From Calycina herbarum (lineage: Eukaryota > Ascomycota > Leotiomycetes > Helotiales > Pezizellaceae): a DNA stretch of 64,000 bases. Of the stretch, positions 50,956 to 62,500 are shown piece after piece (positions within the stretch are counted from its first letter, which is position 1; each line of letters starts with the position of its first letter). The stretch is from positions 62,001-126,000 of the forward strand of contig LLEY01000088.1 in NCBI GenBank assembly GCA_001414485.1, written 5' to 3'. A program made the translations under genes and the position numbers. The notes under the pieces were generated by a model. It saw only the letters and a program-made list of their open reading frames with translations. It made no database searches and had not been told where the DNA came from.

Positions 50956-52215
50956 ATGAGCTCATTTTTAAAACATACGCTTACTTTCCTCTTGGGTATC
51001 AGCCTAGGAATATCTGCGCACGCATTAGGCAAGATCCTTGTGATGGTCAATGATCTTCCTATTACCGAAACCGAACTCGCAGAACGGGCTGCACTAGTCA
51101 AACAGTACGCGGGACCAGAAGAGCATGAGGTAGCGCGCATCGACCTCGTTAAAAGTCTCATTATGGAAGAGATTATGCTACAAGTTGCGCAAAAAAATGG
51201 GGCATCCCTCGATTCGGAAGAAATGAATCAGATTGTAGAGCAGACTATTCAATCTGGAGAAGTACCTCCCGAGTTGGCGAAAAATAAAGAAAAACTCAAA
51301 AAAAGACTTATCATTCAACAGATGCAACAGTCGATGATGAGCAGTGTGAACCTTGTTGTGACTGAAGAAGAGATAACAGAGCAAATAAAAACTTTAGCGG
51401 ATCAATTCGAGCAAAAAAGTCCTGTCCGGTATCATATTGAAACACTCGTAATCCCCACCTCATCAAGTACGGGTTGGAAGCTTCCCTGGATTCCACGGCC
51501 CAAAGATAAGGTCAGTGAAGCACACTCAACGCTTAAGCTGGATATCGCACGTCAGGCAGCAGAAAAAGCATTCATTGAATCTACTAAAGCAGGGGTATCT
51601 TTCACCCAGCTCGCTTCAGCGCGTAAGGGTCAGTGGAAGGTAGAGAGTGCTTGGCGCACCGAGGACAAATTGCCTGCTGCCTATTTAAGTGCTTTAGCTT
51701 CACTAAAGCCTGGTGACGTAGCCGGGCCTTTTCTACTGCAGAACGGATTTCACTTAATTCGGTTGCAAGAGGCATCCGGCCCTATTGTAGCACAAGCCCG
51801 CCATATTGTATTTAAACAAAACAAACATACTTCTTCTGAACAAATTAAAAAACGATTGGAAGATATTCGACAACTTTGTCTAAAGGGTCAAAAAGATTTC
51901 CAGCAGCAAGCTGAGCAATATTCAGAAGATCCTGCAACCGTTTTTAGAGGAGGTGATTTAGGCTGGATCCTCCCTGGGGTTTTAGATAAAGCATTCGATG
52001 CACCTATCGCCTCTTTAAAACCAGGTGGGATTAGCCTCCCTTTTAAAAGCCGTGATGGATGGCATATTATTCAGCTAACTCATAAACAGTTTCTCACTCC
52101 GCATCATCCTGAATGGAAGCGGTATGTTGCCAAAAAGCTTATTAAGCAGCGGAAAATGATGGAAGCCTTAGAGAACATACAAAACGAACTATACGCTTCA
52201 GCTCATATTGAATAG
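50956..52215 (+). CDS. surA: Bacterial SurA-like periplasmic peptidyl-prolyl isomerase/chaperone
   Basis: 419 aa, close to E. coli SurA (428 aa). An N-terminal signal peptide (about residues 1-23, ending AHA) is followed by a SurA N-terminal chaperone domain (about 25-150, VNDLPITETEL). Then come a first degenerate parvulin domain (about 157-272, GFHLIRLQE at its end) and a second, canonical one (about 278-375, ARHIVF, GGDLGW at 332-337, DGWHIIQL). SurA escorts outer-membrane proteins through the periplasm. The gene starts 8 nt after ppiD in the same direction, suggesting one bacterial operon; no clear Shine-Dalgarno is seen. The frame is fully open, unlike dotA. The bacterial signal peptide and absence of introns argue for direct bacterial origin rather than an adapted fungal gene. 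Confidence 0.9.
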   Translation: MSSFLKHTLTFLLGISLGISAHALGKILVMVNDLPITETELAERAALVKQYAGPEEHEVARIDLVKSLIMEEIMLQVAQKNGASLDSEEMNQIVEQTIQSGEVPPELAKNKEKLKKRLIIQQMQQSMMSSVNLVVTEEEITEQIKTLADQFEQKSPVRYHIETLVIPTSSSTGWKLPWIPRPKDKVSEAHSTLKLDIARQAAEKAFIESTKAGVSFTQLASARKGQWKVESAWRTEDKLPAAYLSALASLKPGDVAGPFLLQNGFHLIRLQEASGPIVAQARHIVFKQNKHTSSEQIKKRLEDIRQLCLKGQKDFQQQAEQYSEDPATVFRGGDLGWILPGVLDKAFDAPIASLKPGGISLPFKSRDGWHIIQLTHKQFLTPHHPEWKRYVAKKLIKQRKMMEALENIQNELYASAHIE

Positions 52216-52312
52216 ATAGATCCTACGCTCAAACCTGCAAACTAGCCCTAATCGGTCCTAATACCGATTCCTATTCGTTGTCTATTAGTAGCTTTTAGCC
52301 ACTATAAAAAGG

Positions 52313-55300
52313 GTGAATGCGTTTGCTCAACCTGGGGGGATATGCAACAATAAGTCTCCTTGTTTGATGCTCCTCTCACTTCTACCCCATGGTTCCTTTT
52401 ATGGAAATAAAACCTACGAAGACTACTGTACTCGCATAGAAAAACCTACAAAAAAACACTCATATTATGACCATACCGCTCGAGTCTCGCGCTTATTAGA
52501 AAGTGGTAATGGCGCAGGGAGCAGCGCTCAACAAGTCGACGACTTAGAAGTTCCTATAGGCAGAGAAAAAACCATTGTAAGAAAAAACCCCCGTGCAGAC
52601 AGAAATTCCAGGAGTAGTGCCTTTACTGCCAGCATAAGAGATAAAAAAGGGAGACATGACTCAATGTTTGGGGATGCTTTTAAAGCAGTTGTAGATCTAC
52701 ATAGTTCATCGAGTGATTTTGGGCAGTCTCAGGGCAGTGGTGTTATATCTTCTCATGGATCAGAGACGGAACCTTCTTCCTCAGTTAACAACTTGTCCGC
52801 GGATGCTCTTAAAATACCTAAATGTCTAATCGGTCAACAAGTTGTTGACATGCTACGATCTTCGGTTGGTACTGATTATGATGCTGAAGCGCCAGACGGT
52901 AGAAAGGACCCATTGGGCCATTGCGTTATTATGACGTGCAGTCTGAGGCTGGTAGTGTTGTACCTTCTGAACCTTTCGAGATGGCGCTTTCTTCCGAAGT
53001 TACTACTCTGGATTTTAAGAAAATCCGTGATCGTAATGCTGAAAAAATCATGCATTGCATCAAAAAACATTTTACTTGCTTACCGACGACGCAAGCAGAG
53101 CTTCGGTGGATGATGGATTATATTACTAAAGATGTTTTTGCAGGTGTTTCTCAGGATGCTTATGGAAACTCTGGACAGATATTGCATCGTATCAAGCAAT
53201 GTTTTTCAGGCTCTGAGAAATTTTCTACCAATAGAAGAATCTTTGAGTCGTTAGAGAAATCACTTAATGACTTATCCCATCAACAAATCGATGCTAGAGC
53301 TAAATTCCACACGCAGCGGCATCATCTCGTTGAAGAAGTTCAATCATCTCAGAGCAGAGAGAGAATTGATGAAATACATGAGAGGATGGAATGGGTAGAG
53401 CGCGAATTTGGAAAACAGCTGGATAAAAAGCGAGACCTTTTGGGAGGGTATGTTATTAGGGTTATCGCTGAGATTCAGAAATCCGTATTATCGGATCAAA
53501 AAATCCTCAGTGCCGAGCAAGCAGCAGTTACAGCGCTTTCCAATCTCGTGGTGGAATATCAAAAAGATTTACAATGGGCAAAAGAAGTCTTTCCTCTCTT
53601 GGGCGGATTAAAAACACAAAAGTCAACTATTCAAGAGGAAAAGGCCTGGACAGGCAAGATGGAGAAACTGCTATATGCGCTTGAGCTTGGATGGAGAAAG
53701 CAAAATCTTGACACAGCCTCGAATCAGCTGGAAGAATTCCTTCCTAAAGCAGAAACAGACAGGAAGGGATCAGGGAAGCTTAAAAGGCTATATCAGATAC
53801 TCTCCAAGATCTTGGAGAATCACAATGATGTACAGAGTATATCATCCGATGCGCGGAGCTTATACGATGGACTACAGAGAATCTGTGACCCAGTGGGAGA
53901 GATACAGAACATGCGTGAACTCCATGCACTGTTAAAGAAAATATCTGAATTAGCTTCCGGTGAAACTTCAAAACATGGAAGACACTCATCGCGTAGAAAT
54001 CGGAACTCTCCTCCCTCTCAAGTGACCTCTCTTCTGTCGGTTCCAGACCTATCCAAGAATGTCAGTCAGAAACCTTCCGATGCAGATAGCATACGTCAAA
54101 TATTACAAGAGATAAAAGGAATAGAACCCCAATTTAGAGAACAGGTAGATAAAAAAAGACGCCTTTTGGGAGGGTATGTTGTTAAGGTGATTTCTAAGAT
54201 TCGAGAATCCGCCTTGTCAGATCAAAAAGATTTAAGTAAAGAAGCAGAGGCAGTTCAAGCTCTTTTTAGTCTCATGATAGGATAGAAACAAGATTTAGAA
54301 TGGGCGAATGGAATTTTCTCTACCTTAAGAAACGTAGAATCCACCGATCAATCTGAAGAGGCGCGGATAGGAAAAAATAAAAACATTGCTACAGGATCTT
54401 AAGCTTGAACAAAGCAATAAAGTTTTTGAAAAAGCATCTGATCAGTTAGAAATATTCCTTCCCAAAGCACATAAAGAAAAAAAGAGCAGGGGATCACTTC
54501 GCAGTATAGGTACTACGCTTTCTACAATTTTGAAGAACGATGCAGCATTGAGTAAAAATAGTTTGTATGGTGCATTGCAAGCCATATCCCAAACAGTACA
54601 CAGCACACAAGAGATGCCACTCAATAGTCTATTAGCCGATATCAGTCGGTTGACTGCTGGCGAGCTTCCAAAAAGCGTTCAAAACTTAGTCGGCCACTTG
54701 TTAAACGACAATGAAGACTTCGGTCTCCCCGAATTAGAAAAACGGGATGCTGTTGAAGTAGAAAGAGGGGAGGACTTGGAGTTGCAAGAAATATGGCAAA
54801 TGCTGCAAGCAGCACAGCAATCGCTGAACATGCTGGGAGAAGATCGCAAAAAATTGTTACTCGACGAAAGCAGTCATGCCGTTGAATCAAAGGAATTAGA
54901 GCTTGCTGAAGAAGATGTGAAAGAGCAAATGCAAGAAGCATGGCAACTGCTAGGAAGCATAGACACAGAGCAAAAAACTCCGGTACTCGAAACGGAAAAA
55001 AGCAGGCCTCGTCAGAAGCGAGGACAACACTTATTAAAGAGTCAAGAAGATAACCGCAAAACGGTGGAGGACTTGCTAAAGCAGCTTCAAGAAGATCAAA
55101 ATTCCGATGGGGATTTTTCTACTAAAAATAAACTGGCACTTTTGTTATTTAAGTTTTTGCGCGCGCTTTATGAAATATTTGGCTTATCCTTGATCAAAAA
55201 CAAGCATGCATTAGTGTCCATTAAGAAAAACTTTATGTCATTTATGCAGAGTGGTGGTAATAATAAGGCAGAAGAGCGAGACAAATTTTTATCACCCAAA

Positions 55301-55363
55301 GCAAAAACATCTCCCCTACTATGTGGGGGAATGTCCGAAATGGTCCAGGTTGCATTCTTATGA
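52313..55363 (+). pseudogene. Large coiled-coil repeat protein of unknown function, broken (effector-like)
   Basis: Three overlapping open segments (about 52313-52920, 52921-54285 and 54386-55363) read as one protein of roughly 1,000 residues. They are separated by frame changes near 52,900-52,930 and 54,370-54,390 and a TAG at 54283. The N-terminal 200 residues are Ser-rich and low-complexity. The centre has two tandem repeats of about 180 residues (53407-53964 and 54133-54664). Both contain DKKRxLLGGYV, LSDQK, a long helical segment with QLEEFLPKA or QLEIFLPKA, and end SELASGE or SRLTAGE. The C-terminal part is Glu/Gln-rich predicted coiled coil. I recognise no known domain. Such Lys/Glu-rich coiled-coil proteins are common among Dot/Icm substrates, and the nearby dotA makes that a reasonable but unproven guess. 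Confidence 0.6.
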
Positions 55364-56322
55364 TGATTCCATATGTATTTCGTGCTAGAGTAGAAGCCTG
55401 TCCTACCATGGTAGCGTCTTCATTATTGTGCAAGGAGGCGTCCGTCTACGCAAGTTCGACATTGATTCGGATAACATATCTATTATCTAAGAACAAAAGA
55501 TGAAGAAAAATTGGAAATAGCATAGGGGTTGAAAGGTTTTTTAAGATACCTGTTTTATTTTCCTATGCCACGTTAAGTCCTGATGAGGAAATCCGCTTGT
55601 TTGTAGCGCAGGTCCCCGCTTTTTATCCTCCCGAGAAATGGTCTCGTTTTCTGGAAATAACGTGCTTATTCCGAGCGAATTTGAACACCTTTGAATTCCT
55701 TGATATCAGAAAATATTCAGAATCCAGGATCTGTCATCAGAACTGTCTGAATTGGCGGTTGATTCTCGAGATGAACCAAGAATTCCCATGTTAACTAGCT
55801 AGGCGCGCTTTGTAGGCATAGTGGAACAAGGGCTAGACTAATGAAGCCATTAGAGAAGCTGGATCGATATAAAGAAGGGACGTGGGAAAGTGAATCTGTC
55901 GCGTATATTATAGGAGCTCTGATAGAGGTAGAGGAGGAGCAAGAAGGGGTCAATGGAGAAGGGTGGGTGAAGGATGATAGGAGAGTAGCAATGAAGGAAT
56001 TCTCTGAGTATAGAGAGAAGCGCGAGCATGTTAGTCTCGATTGAGCACGGCGATATCGATATTGGAAGCAGGGCGGATCTGCGCATGACGGAACCCCTCC
56101 TAGGGTCCGCTTATCTCAAATCTTCCCCAACTTTACTTATATGAGTCAGATTTCGAATCCGCATCTTAGTCTGAGCTTATGGCAAGTCAAGCTTCGATCC
56201 GAGCCTTGAGTTAACAGACTGAAACATATAGTCACGAAGATTGGTCTTAATACAGTCTCAGCTACCTATCTATTTCGTGCCGTTTGGTCCTAAGACTGCC
56301 TTCTTCAACCTGCAGCCTCGAT
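55364..56322. other. Right border of the bacterial block and fungal 3' intergenic DNA
   Basis: From 55,364 to about 55,800 the composition still resembles the bacterial block, with short open pieces in several frames and no intact gene. From about 55,830 the sequence looks fungal and contains only a weak 67-codon frame (55841-56044) without recognisable features. No repeat, integrase site or sharp junction is visible. Confidence 0.4.
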
Positions 56323-58504
56323 TCACAACTTTACGAGATTAGCGGCATCGCTGATTTTGGCCTGGATGATCTCCATCCACCGCTTGATGTGGTCAGTATG
56401 AGGGCCTGAGAAAAGAAAGATTGGAGGAATTGCTTACCTGAGCTTCTTCCAAGTCTCCAGACTCCAGGCTGTGGAAAAGGCGAGGGAACTCTGGCGGGTC
56501 TGAATAGAAAGCAGAAAAGTCATAGACTAGATGCGCGCCCTCATAGCAGAATTGGTGTTCAATGTTCAAGTACTTTTGATTCACAAGCCGAATTCTCTCA
56601 TCCGCCTTTGTTGACCCAAGAGAGGACGCGTAAGCATCAAAGATTACGCTTGCATTGTGAAACTCTGCAATAGCACTCTCTAAAGGTCGAAGGTCAAAAG
56701 ATACCGAGCTTGGGATAGAGTCTTTGATTCTCTTGACATACTTCCGCATCGCTACAGCGTAGTCAGCCGCCTTGATTTCCAAGACAGGACTTTCAGACAA
56801 GTATGCTGTTATCAGAGACCAGACCTTTGCAGTTGTGACATGGTACTTCCATCCTGGATCTCCTGTTGTCTTCATCCAACTGAAGGTATCAAAGTTCAAG
56901 TGGTAGGGCCAATAAATGGCACCAAAGCCGAGGTCAGAGGTCGACACACAAGCAGTCTCCAGGAATGGGATGGCATCTCCTCCTCCTGCCGCGACCAGCT
57001 TTCCTCCCCAATTATCAAAGACAGTTCCACCTTCGGGAGACATGACGGCTTTTGTGGCTTTGTGGATAACTTTTTGCAAAATTGGGGTTGCTTTGACTTG
57101 AAATTCGCGGCCTGCTGCTGCAACGACTACGTTCAGATATGCTACGGCAGTCTTCTGAAGCCAGGGGAGATGAGAGGCTATCCAAGGCTGGGACCCAACC
57201 TGTCCGGTTTCTGCGCCTTCCCAGCTGGCAAAGACGATGGTTCGCCGAGGCCGCCATCCCGTTCTGTATGCTGTTGCAAAGCTTCGGACGACTTCCATCC
57301 ATGCTGCCGCACCACTGCTAGAGTCACCGGCCCCAGCCCCCCAAGAGTCGCGGTGATTCCCTAGAATAATTACCTCGTCATCAATAGAGCCTCTGATGAT
57401 GCCAAGGGTTTGGTACACCTCCTTGGTAGGAAAGCTCATTTGGTTATTCAAATTTAAGACTATGTGCGATGGCGAAGGACCGACATAATAGTCTACTCCT
57501 TTGTAGTATAGGCCACCCCCGAGCCAATCGCTCGTCATGTCAGTTGCTTTTGGGCCATGGCCATGGAGTGCTTTGAGGAGCGGTACTACGTCGCTGAAGG
57601 AGACCGGAAGTGAGGGAATGGATCGGCCTGGTATACTGGGATTGCCGGCACTGGCGTTGCCTGATCGCACCGAGTCATTACCATGAACTAAATGAGATGA
57701 GCTCAAGCCTTAGACTTACGGACTGTCCCTATTGAGCCTCTCTCAATACAAGTTTCGGGACGAGGAGGTCCGTCTGGGTATGCTTTGTACCCATGCCCTT
57801 CAGTGATGTTGCCGTCCTCTTGTGGATCCGAATATGTCAGAATGCCAACAAGGCCCCGCTCTGCCGCCGTGCTCATTTTTGACCCTCGCCAGACCATGCC
57901 AGATTTGACGATAGCAATCTTCCCTCTTAATTCGAGGTGGTTTTGCTCCAAGTCATCATAATCTTGGTCACGGCCAAAGTTTGCAAATACGAACTGTGCC
58001 GTCACATTACCGCTAGAAGACTGCCCATGGAAAGCGGGAGTCCGAATCTCAGACGGGTCATTGAATGGTAGCGCTTCCATCAACTTGGCTTCATAAATCA
58101 CTGACGGGGAGAGAGACTCTGAGGTGTCTAATAGAGCCAGTCGTTGGAAGACCGGTGTGCTTATCGATGCATTGTACTTGACAATCTCCGTCTCTGGTAT
58201 GCCGAAGTCTTCCCATTTCTTCTTGGTCCAGAGGCCTTGTACAGCCTTCTTGAAGTGTTGGGCCAGCGAAGAGACGAGATCTCCAGGGCCGAAAAATAGT
58301 CTGGCAGAAAAGGCATTGTTGGGGTCCTGAGAGTACTGTTAGAGCGACTGTTGAGAGGGCGATGGCTAGGAACAAAAAGCGCCTTGTCGATCCCCGTCGG
58401 AGCGTCGTCGTCGGAATGGAGGTGTCTTGGTCATTCTCAGAACGTCCCGGGAGATCGTTGGATTTGATCTTCCTTGGAGTCTGGGAGCTTAATGAGCTTG
58501 ACAT
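56323..58504 (-). CDS. M28B-family protein (glutamate carboxypeptidase II/transferrin-receptor-like), probably inactive
   Basis: Exons on the minus strand: 58504-57720, 57660-56438 and 56382-56323; introns of 59 and 55 nt (GTAAGT...ATCAG, GTAAGC...CAAG). About 690 aa: cytoplasmic tail, signal anchor RRFLFLAIALSTVALTVLS, PA domain, peptidase M28 domain, and a C-terminal TFR-dimer-like domain ending in the third exon (WMEIIQAKISDAANLVKL). A type II membrane protein. Compared with human GCPII, the Zn-ligand His (GNHRDSW), Asp (GAGDSSSGAA), Glu (WEGAETG) and final His (PYHLNFDTF) align. However, the general-base Glu is replaced by Ala, and a Zn-ligand Asp (NADSS in GCPII) is replaced in NVVVA, so hydrolysis is unlikely. 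The frame changes by 1 nt near 58,320-58,330 without a usable intron, so a small deletion or sequence error may exist. Confidence 0.75.
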
Positions 58505-58513
58505 ATAAAACAT

Positions 58514-59523
58514 GATTGCTCTCGTAAGTCAAATCTTCTTCCCTGGCTGATGAGGTTCATTCCGCTCGGCTAAGCCTAAAAGAGCCCTAGTCTATATTAC
58601 ATAATACAACTTCGTCCTATTCCAGTTCTCGGCGACTGGAGCGAGACCCGCTGGGGCACGGAGGTGTGGGGAGCGGGGAGCGGGGAGCGGGGAGTTAGTC
58701 GGGGTCAGAGACAAGGGGTGATGTTTACTGTTGTGTTCTATTTCTATGTCGGGTCTTCCTATGGCTATGGCGGATTTAATCGTTGCTCTAACCGCGTCCA
58801 TGGTCACCACGTTTCCGGGTCCGAGGGTGCCGTCCCTCCCAAGTAGAAAGAGGGCTGCTTCTCTTGTCTCTGTCTGTTCATATATTTGTGTTCGGTATGC
58901 TTCCTAGCCACGCACGCATTAGTCCGAGTCCGTTACTCTAATCTAGTGAAGGTATCTGTTGATTCGTGCTATTTCCAGTTCGGACTTGTGCGAGCATGCT
59001 CGCTTCTGTCTTCTCGAGAAGAGTAACCTTGCTTCAGCCACTCGTTACGGGGTTGCAGCATCAGATATTGTCTCAATTGCTCTGTGATCGGATCTATGCT
59101 CGGTTGTGGGGATTGTGCACTTCACCACTGAGGCGTCAGCCTGTAGTCACGTAGAACTATCTAAGCTAGGGATCCAAAAAAAAAAAAAACTACTTAACAC
59201 TTAGCTAGATCATCAGACAACTATACACCTCTAATTGATATATTTCTCCTCGGATCCATGACGAGGACGAAACCGATCAACCCTATATCACGTGATCTAG
59301 TGGAGTCACAATTTGCGACACTTAGATTCAGACTTCAAGATTTGTTTACTATAAACTTTTCTCGCTCTGAGTCACATCACCTTGAACACCTTCATCACTT
59401 CCACCACCTGCGTCGCCTGTATCACCTGCACCGCCCGTCACCATACCATCTTCTGCCCTTCGCCTTGGGCACCAGCTGCGTCGCTGTCGTCCGTGTCTTG
59501 TGCTCTTATCTGCGCCCTTGAGG
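58514..59523. promoter_or_regulatory. Divergent intergenic region, with G-rich tract and poly(A) run
   Basis: This 1-kb region separates the minus-strand M28 gene from the plus-strand valyl-tRNA synthetase gene and must hold both promoters. It contains a G-rich repeat (58668-58694, ggggagc repeated, with a further gggg near 58,701) on the plus strand, able in principle to form a G-quadruplex, and an A-run at about 59,176-59,188. No TATA box can be assigned with confidence. Confidence 0.4.
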
Positions 59524-62500
59524 ATGGCTTCGACACAGGCCCAGCCCTCCTCGATGCCCACGAGCGAGAAGCCCAAGAGCGAGAAGCCCGTGAGCGAGAA
59601 GCAACGGCTGAAGCTTGAGAAGTTCGCCATCAAGAAGGAGAAGCAAACGCAGCAGAAACAGAAACAGCAACAATCCAGTGGCCCTTCCAAGGATCAGAAA
59701 TCCAAGAAGCAAGATGTTCCTGCGGTTGACTCGAAAGATTGGATCGAGGAGACGCCAGCTGGACAGAGAAAGATCTTGAAACCATTGGACGACGACTTTC
59801 ACAAAGCTTACATACCCCGTGTTGTCGAATCTGCCTGGTACAGCTTCTGGGAGGATCAGGGACTGTTCAAGCCGCAATCAGAGAAGGATGGCAGTCTCAA
59901 GCCGAAAGGCAAATATGTCATTGCCATCCCGCCGCCTAATGTATGGACTCATGCCTGTATTGGTGACATGGTCATCTGCTAACGCTGGTCGCAGGTGACA
60001 GGCAAACTACATATCGGACACGCTCTGGCACTCGCGTTGGAAGACACACTCATCAGGTGGCACCGCATGCGACAGTTCTCAACTCTCTATATCCCTGGCT
60101 GCGATCATGCAGGCATTGCGACCCAAGCTGTTGTCGAGAAGCAGCTCGCTAGACACCCGAAAGATGGCAAGTCTAAACGGCAGGATTTTAGTCGAGAGGA
60201 ATTCGTACAGCTATGTCAGGAGTGGAAGGAGGATTACCATCAAGCGATCAACAAGACGATACGCAGACTCGGTATCTCTGTAGACTGGTCGCGGGAAGCC
60301 TTCACAATGAGTCCGCAGTTGTCCAAGGCGGTCGCTGAGACCTTCGTGCAGCTACACTCAGAAGGCCTCATCTACCGAGCCAACAAGCTTGTACATTGGT
60401 CGTGTCGCCTCGCCACGGCTTTATCCACAATTGAAGTCAATCAGAAAGAGCTCGATGGGTCGACAAAGCTTGACGTGCCAGGCTATGACAGAAAGATTGA
60501 ATTTGGAACACTCACGTATTTCAAATACCCAATCGAAGGCTCTGATCAGACAATTGAAGTTGCAACAACAAGACCGGAGACAATGTTGGGCGATACTGGC
60601 ATTGCTGTGCATCCTCAAGACGATCGATATAAGGATTTAATCGGCAAGACTGCGCGGCATCCTATCATCCCCGGAAGAAAGTTGATCATCATCGCCGACG
60701 ATTATGTTGACAGAGAATTCGGTACTGGCGCTGTCAAGCTAACGCCTGCTCATGATCAAAATGATTTTACACTAGGCAAGAAACATGGTCTGCCATTCAT
60801 CAACATCTTGAATGAGGACGGTACTCTCAACAGCAACGCTGGTCCCTACGCTGGAGAGAAAAGGTTTAATGCGAGATACGGTGTTATCGAGGAACTCAAG
60901 AAACTCGGCCTCTATACGAGACAGGAGTCGAACAAGATGGTTGTTCCGATATGCAGCCGATCAGGGGATGTTATTGAGCCGCTTTTGAAACCTCAATGGT
61001 GGATGAAAATGGAGCCGTTAACGAAACCTGCTATAGCAGTAGTTGAAAGTGGCGAACTCACTATTCGACCAGAGATACAAAAGCGACAGTACTTGCAATG
61101 GATGCGAAATCTCCAGGACTGGTGTCTGTCGAGACAACTGTGGTGGGGCCATCAGATACCAGCATATTTCATCAGTATTGAAGGTGAAGAAGATGGGAAT
61201 GACACTGATGACGACTACTGGGTATCGGGCAGAACAGAACGTGAGGCTCAGGAAAAGGCAGAACAAAAATTCCCCGGCAAGAAAGTCACACTCAGACAAG
61301 ACGAGGACGTGTTGGATACCTGGTTCAGCTCTGGACTTTGGCCGTTCAGTACCCTTGGATGGCCAGACAAGACGTCGGATCTCGAAAACTACTTTCCGAA
61401 TACGACTATGGAGACAGGTTGGGACATCATACCGTTCTGGGTCAGCCGCATGATCATGTTCTCTTTGAAATTGACTGGAAAGGTGCCCTTCACTGACGTC
61501 TACTGCCACGGTTTGATACGTGATAGCGACGGCCGAAAAATGTCAAAATCACTAGGTAATGTTATTGACCCAATTGACGTACTCGACGGTATCAGCCTCG
61601 ACGCTCTGCATCAAAAGTTGTTGCAAGGCAACCTAGCCCAAAGTGAGGTCAAGAATGCCGAAAAGCACCAGAAGAGGGCCTTTCCACAAGGTATTCCTGA
61701 GGTCGGGGCCGATGCCTTGCGGTTCTCGCTCATAAATTACGCTCAGTCATCTGGCGACGACATCAATTTCGACATAAAGACGATGTACGGCTTCCGAAAA
61801 TTTTGCAACAAGATCTATCAGGCCACGAAGTATGTCCTTGGAAAGCTTGGCGATGATTTTATTCCTCGTGAGAGCAGCGCCTTAACGGGAAAGGAGAGTC
61901 TGCCAGAGAGATGGATCTTGACCAAAATGAACGCCGCTGCAAAAAAAATGAATCAGGCGCTTGAAGAGCGCGAATTCGCAAAGTCGACCCAGCTCAGTTA
62001 CCGGTACTTGTACGATGAACTGTTTGATATCTATATCGAGAACTCAAAGTCGATCATCTCACATGGCACGCCCGAAGAAGCTCGTTCAGCCATGGACACA
62101 CTCTACACCACACTCGAAACCGGCCTGCGACTCGTTTCCCCATTCATGCCCTTCTTGACTGAAGAGCTTTGGCAGCGGCTACCACGCCGACCAGGCGACA
62201 ACACAACCTCGATCACGATCGCTGAGTATCCGGAGTATGACCCGTCCCTCCATGACCCTGCATCCGAGGTAGCCTATGAGCTTGTACTGGGCTGCTCGAG
62301 AGGTATCCGTTCCCTCTTAGCCGACTATGCCGTCAAGGATAAAGGCGTGGTTCATATCGTACTTCTTAATCAAATATCGTATGAGACCCTGTCAGCACAG
62401 CTCTCCGCGGTGGAGTCACTCAGTGGCAAGACACCATTGGAGGTCACCATTCTGCAGACTGAGGAAATCGAGCTCCCTGGTTGTGCAGTTTTTCCTGTTT

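Noticed and set aside
46994..55800. Assembly chimera between a fungal contig and a bacterial contig as the favoured explanation
   Set aside because: Not excluded, but the exact LTR end, the RIP-modified target duplication and RIP-like stops in dotA favour real integration. Reads are needed for the right border.
55841..56044. 67-codon plus-strand ORF
   Set aside because: Low-complexity Glu/Lys-rich frame with no family features, no supporting signals and an overlapping ORF on the other strand.
56840..57364. 174-codon plus-strand ORF
   Set aside because: It is the antisense shadow of the conserved M28 exon, whose protein matches its family strongly.
61018..61509. 163-codon minus-strand ORF
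   Set aside because: Antisense to conserved valyl-tRNA synthetase sequence; no family resemblance.
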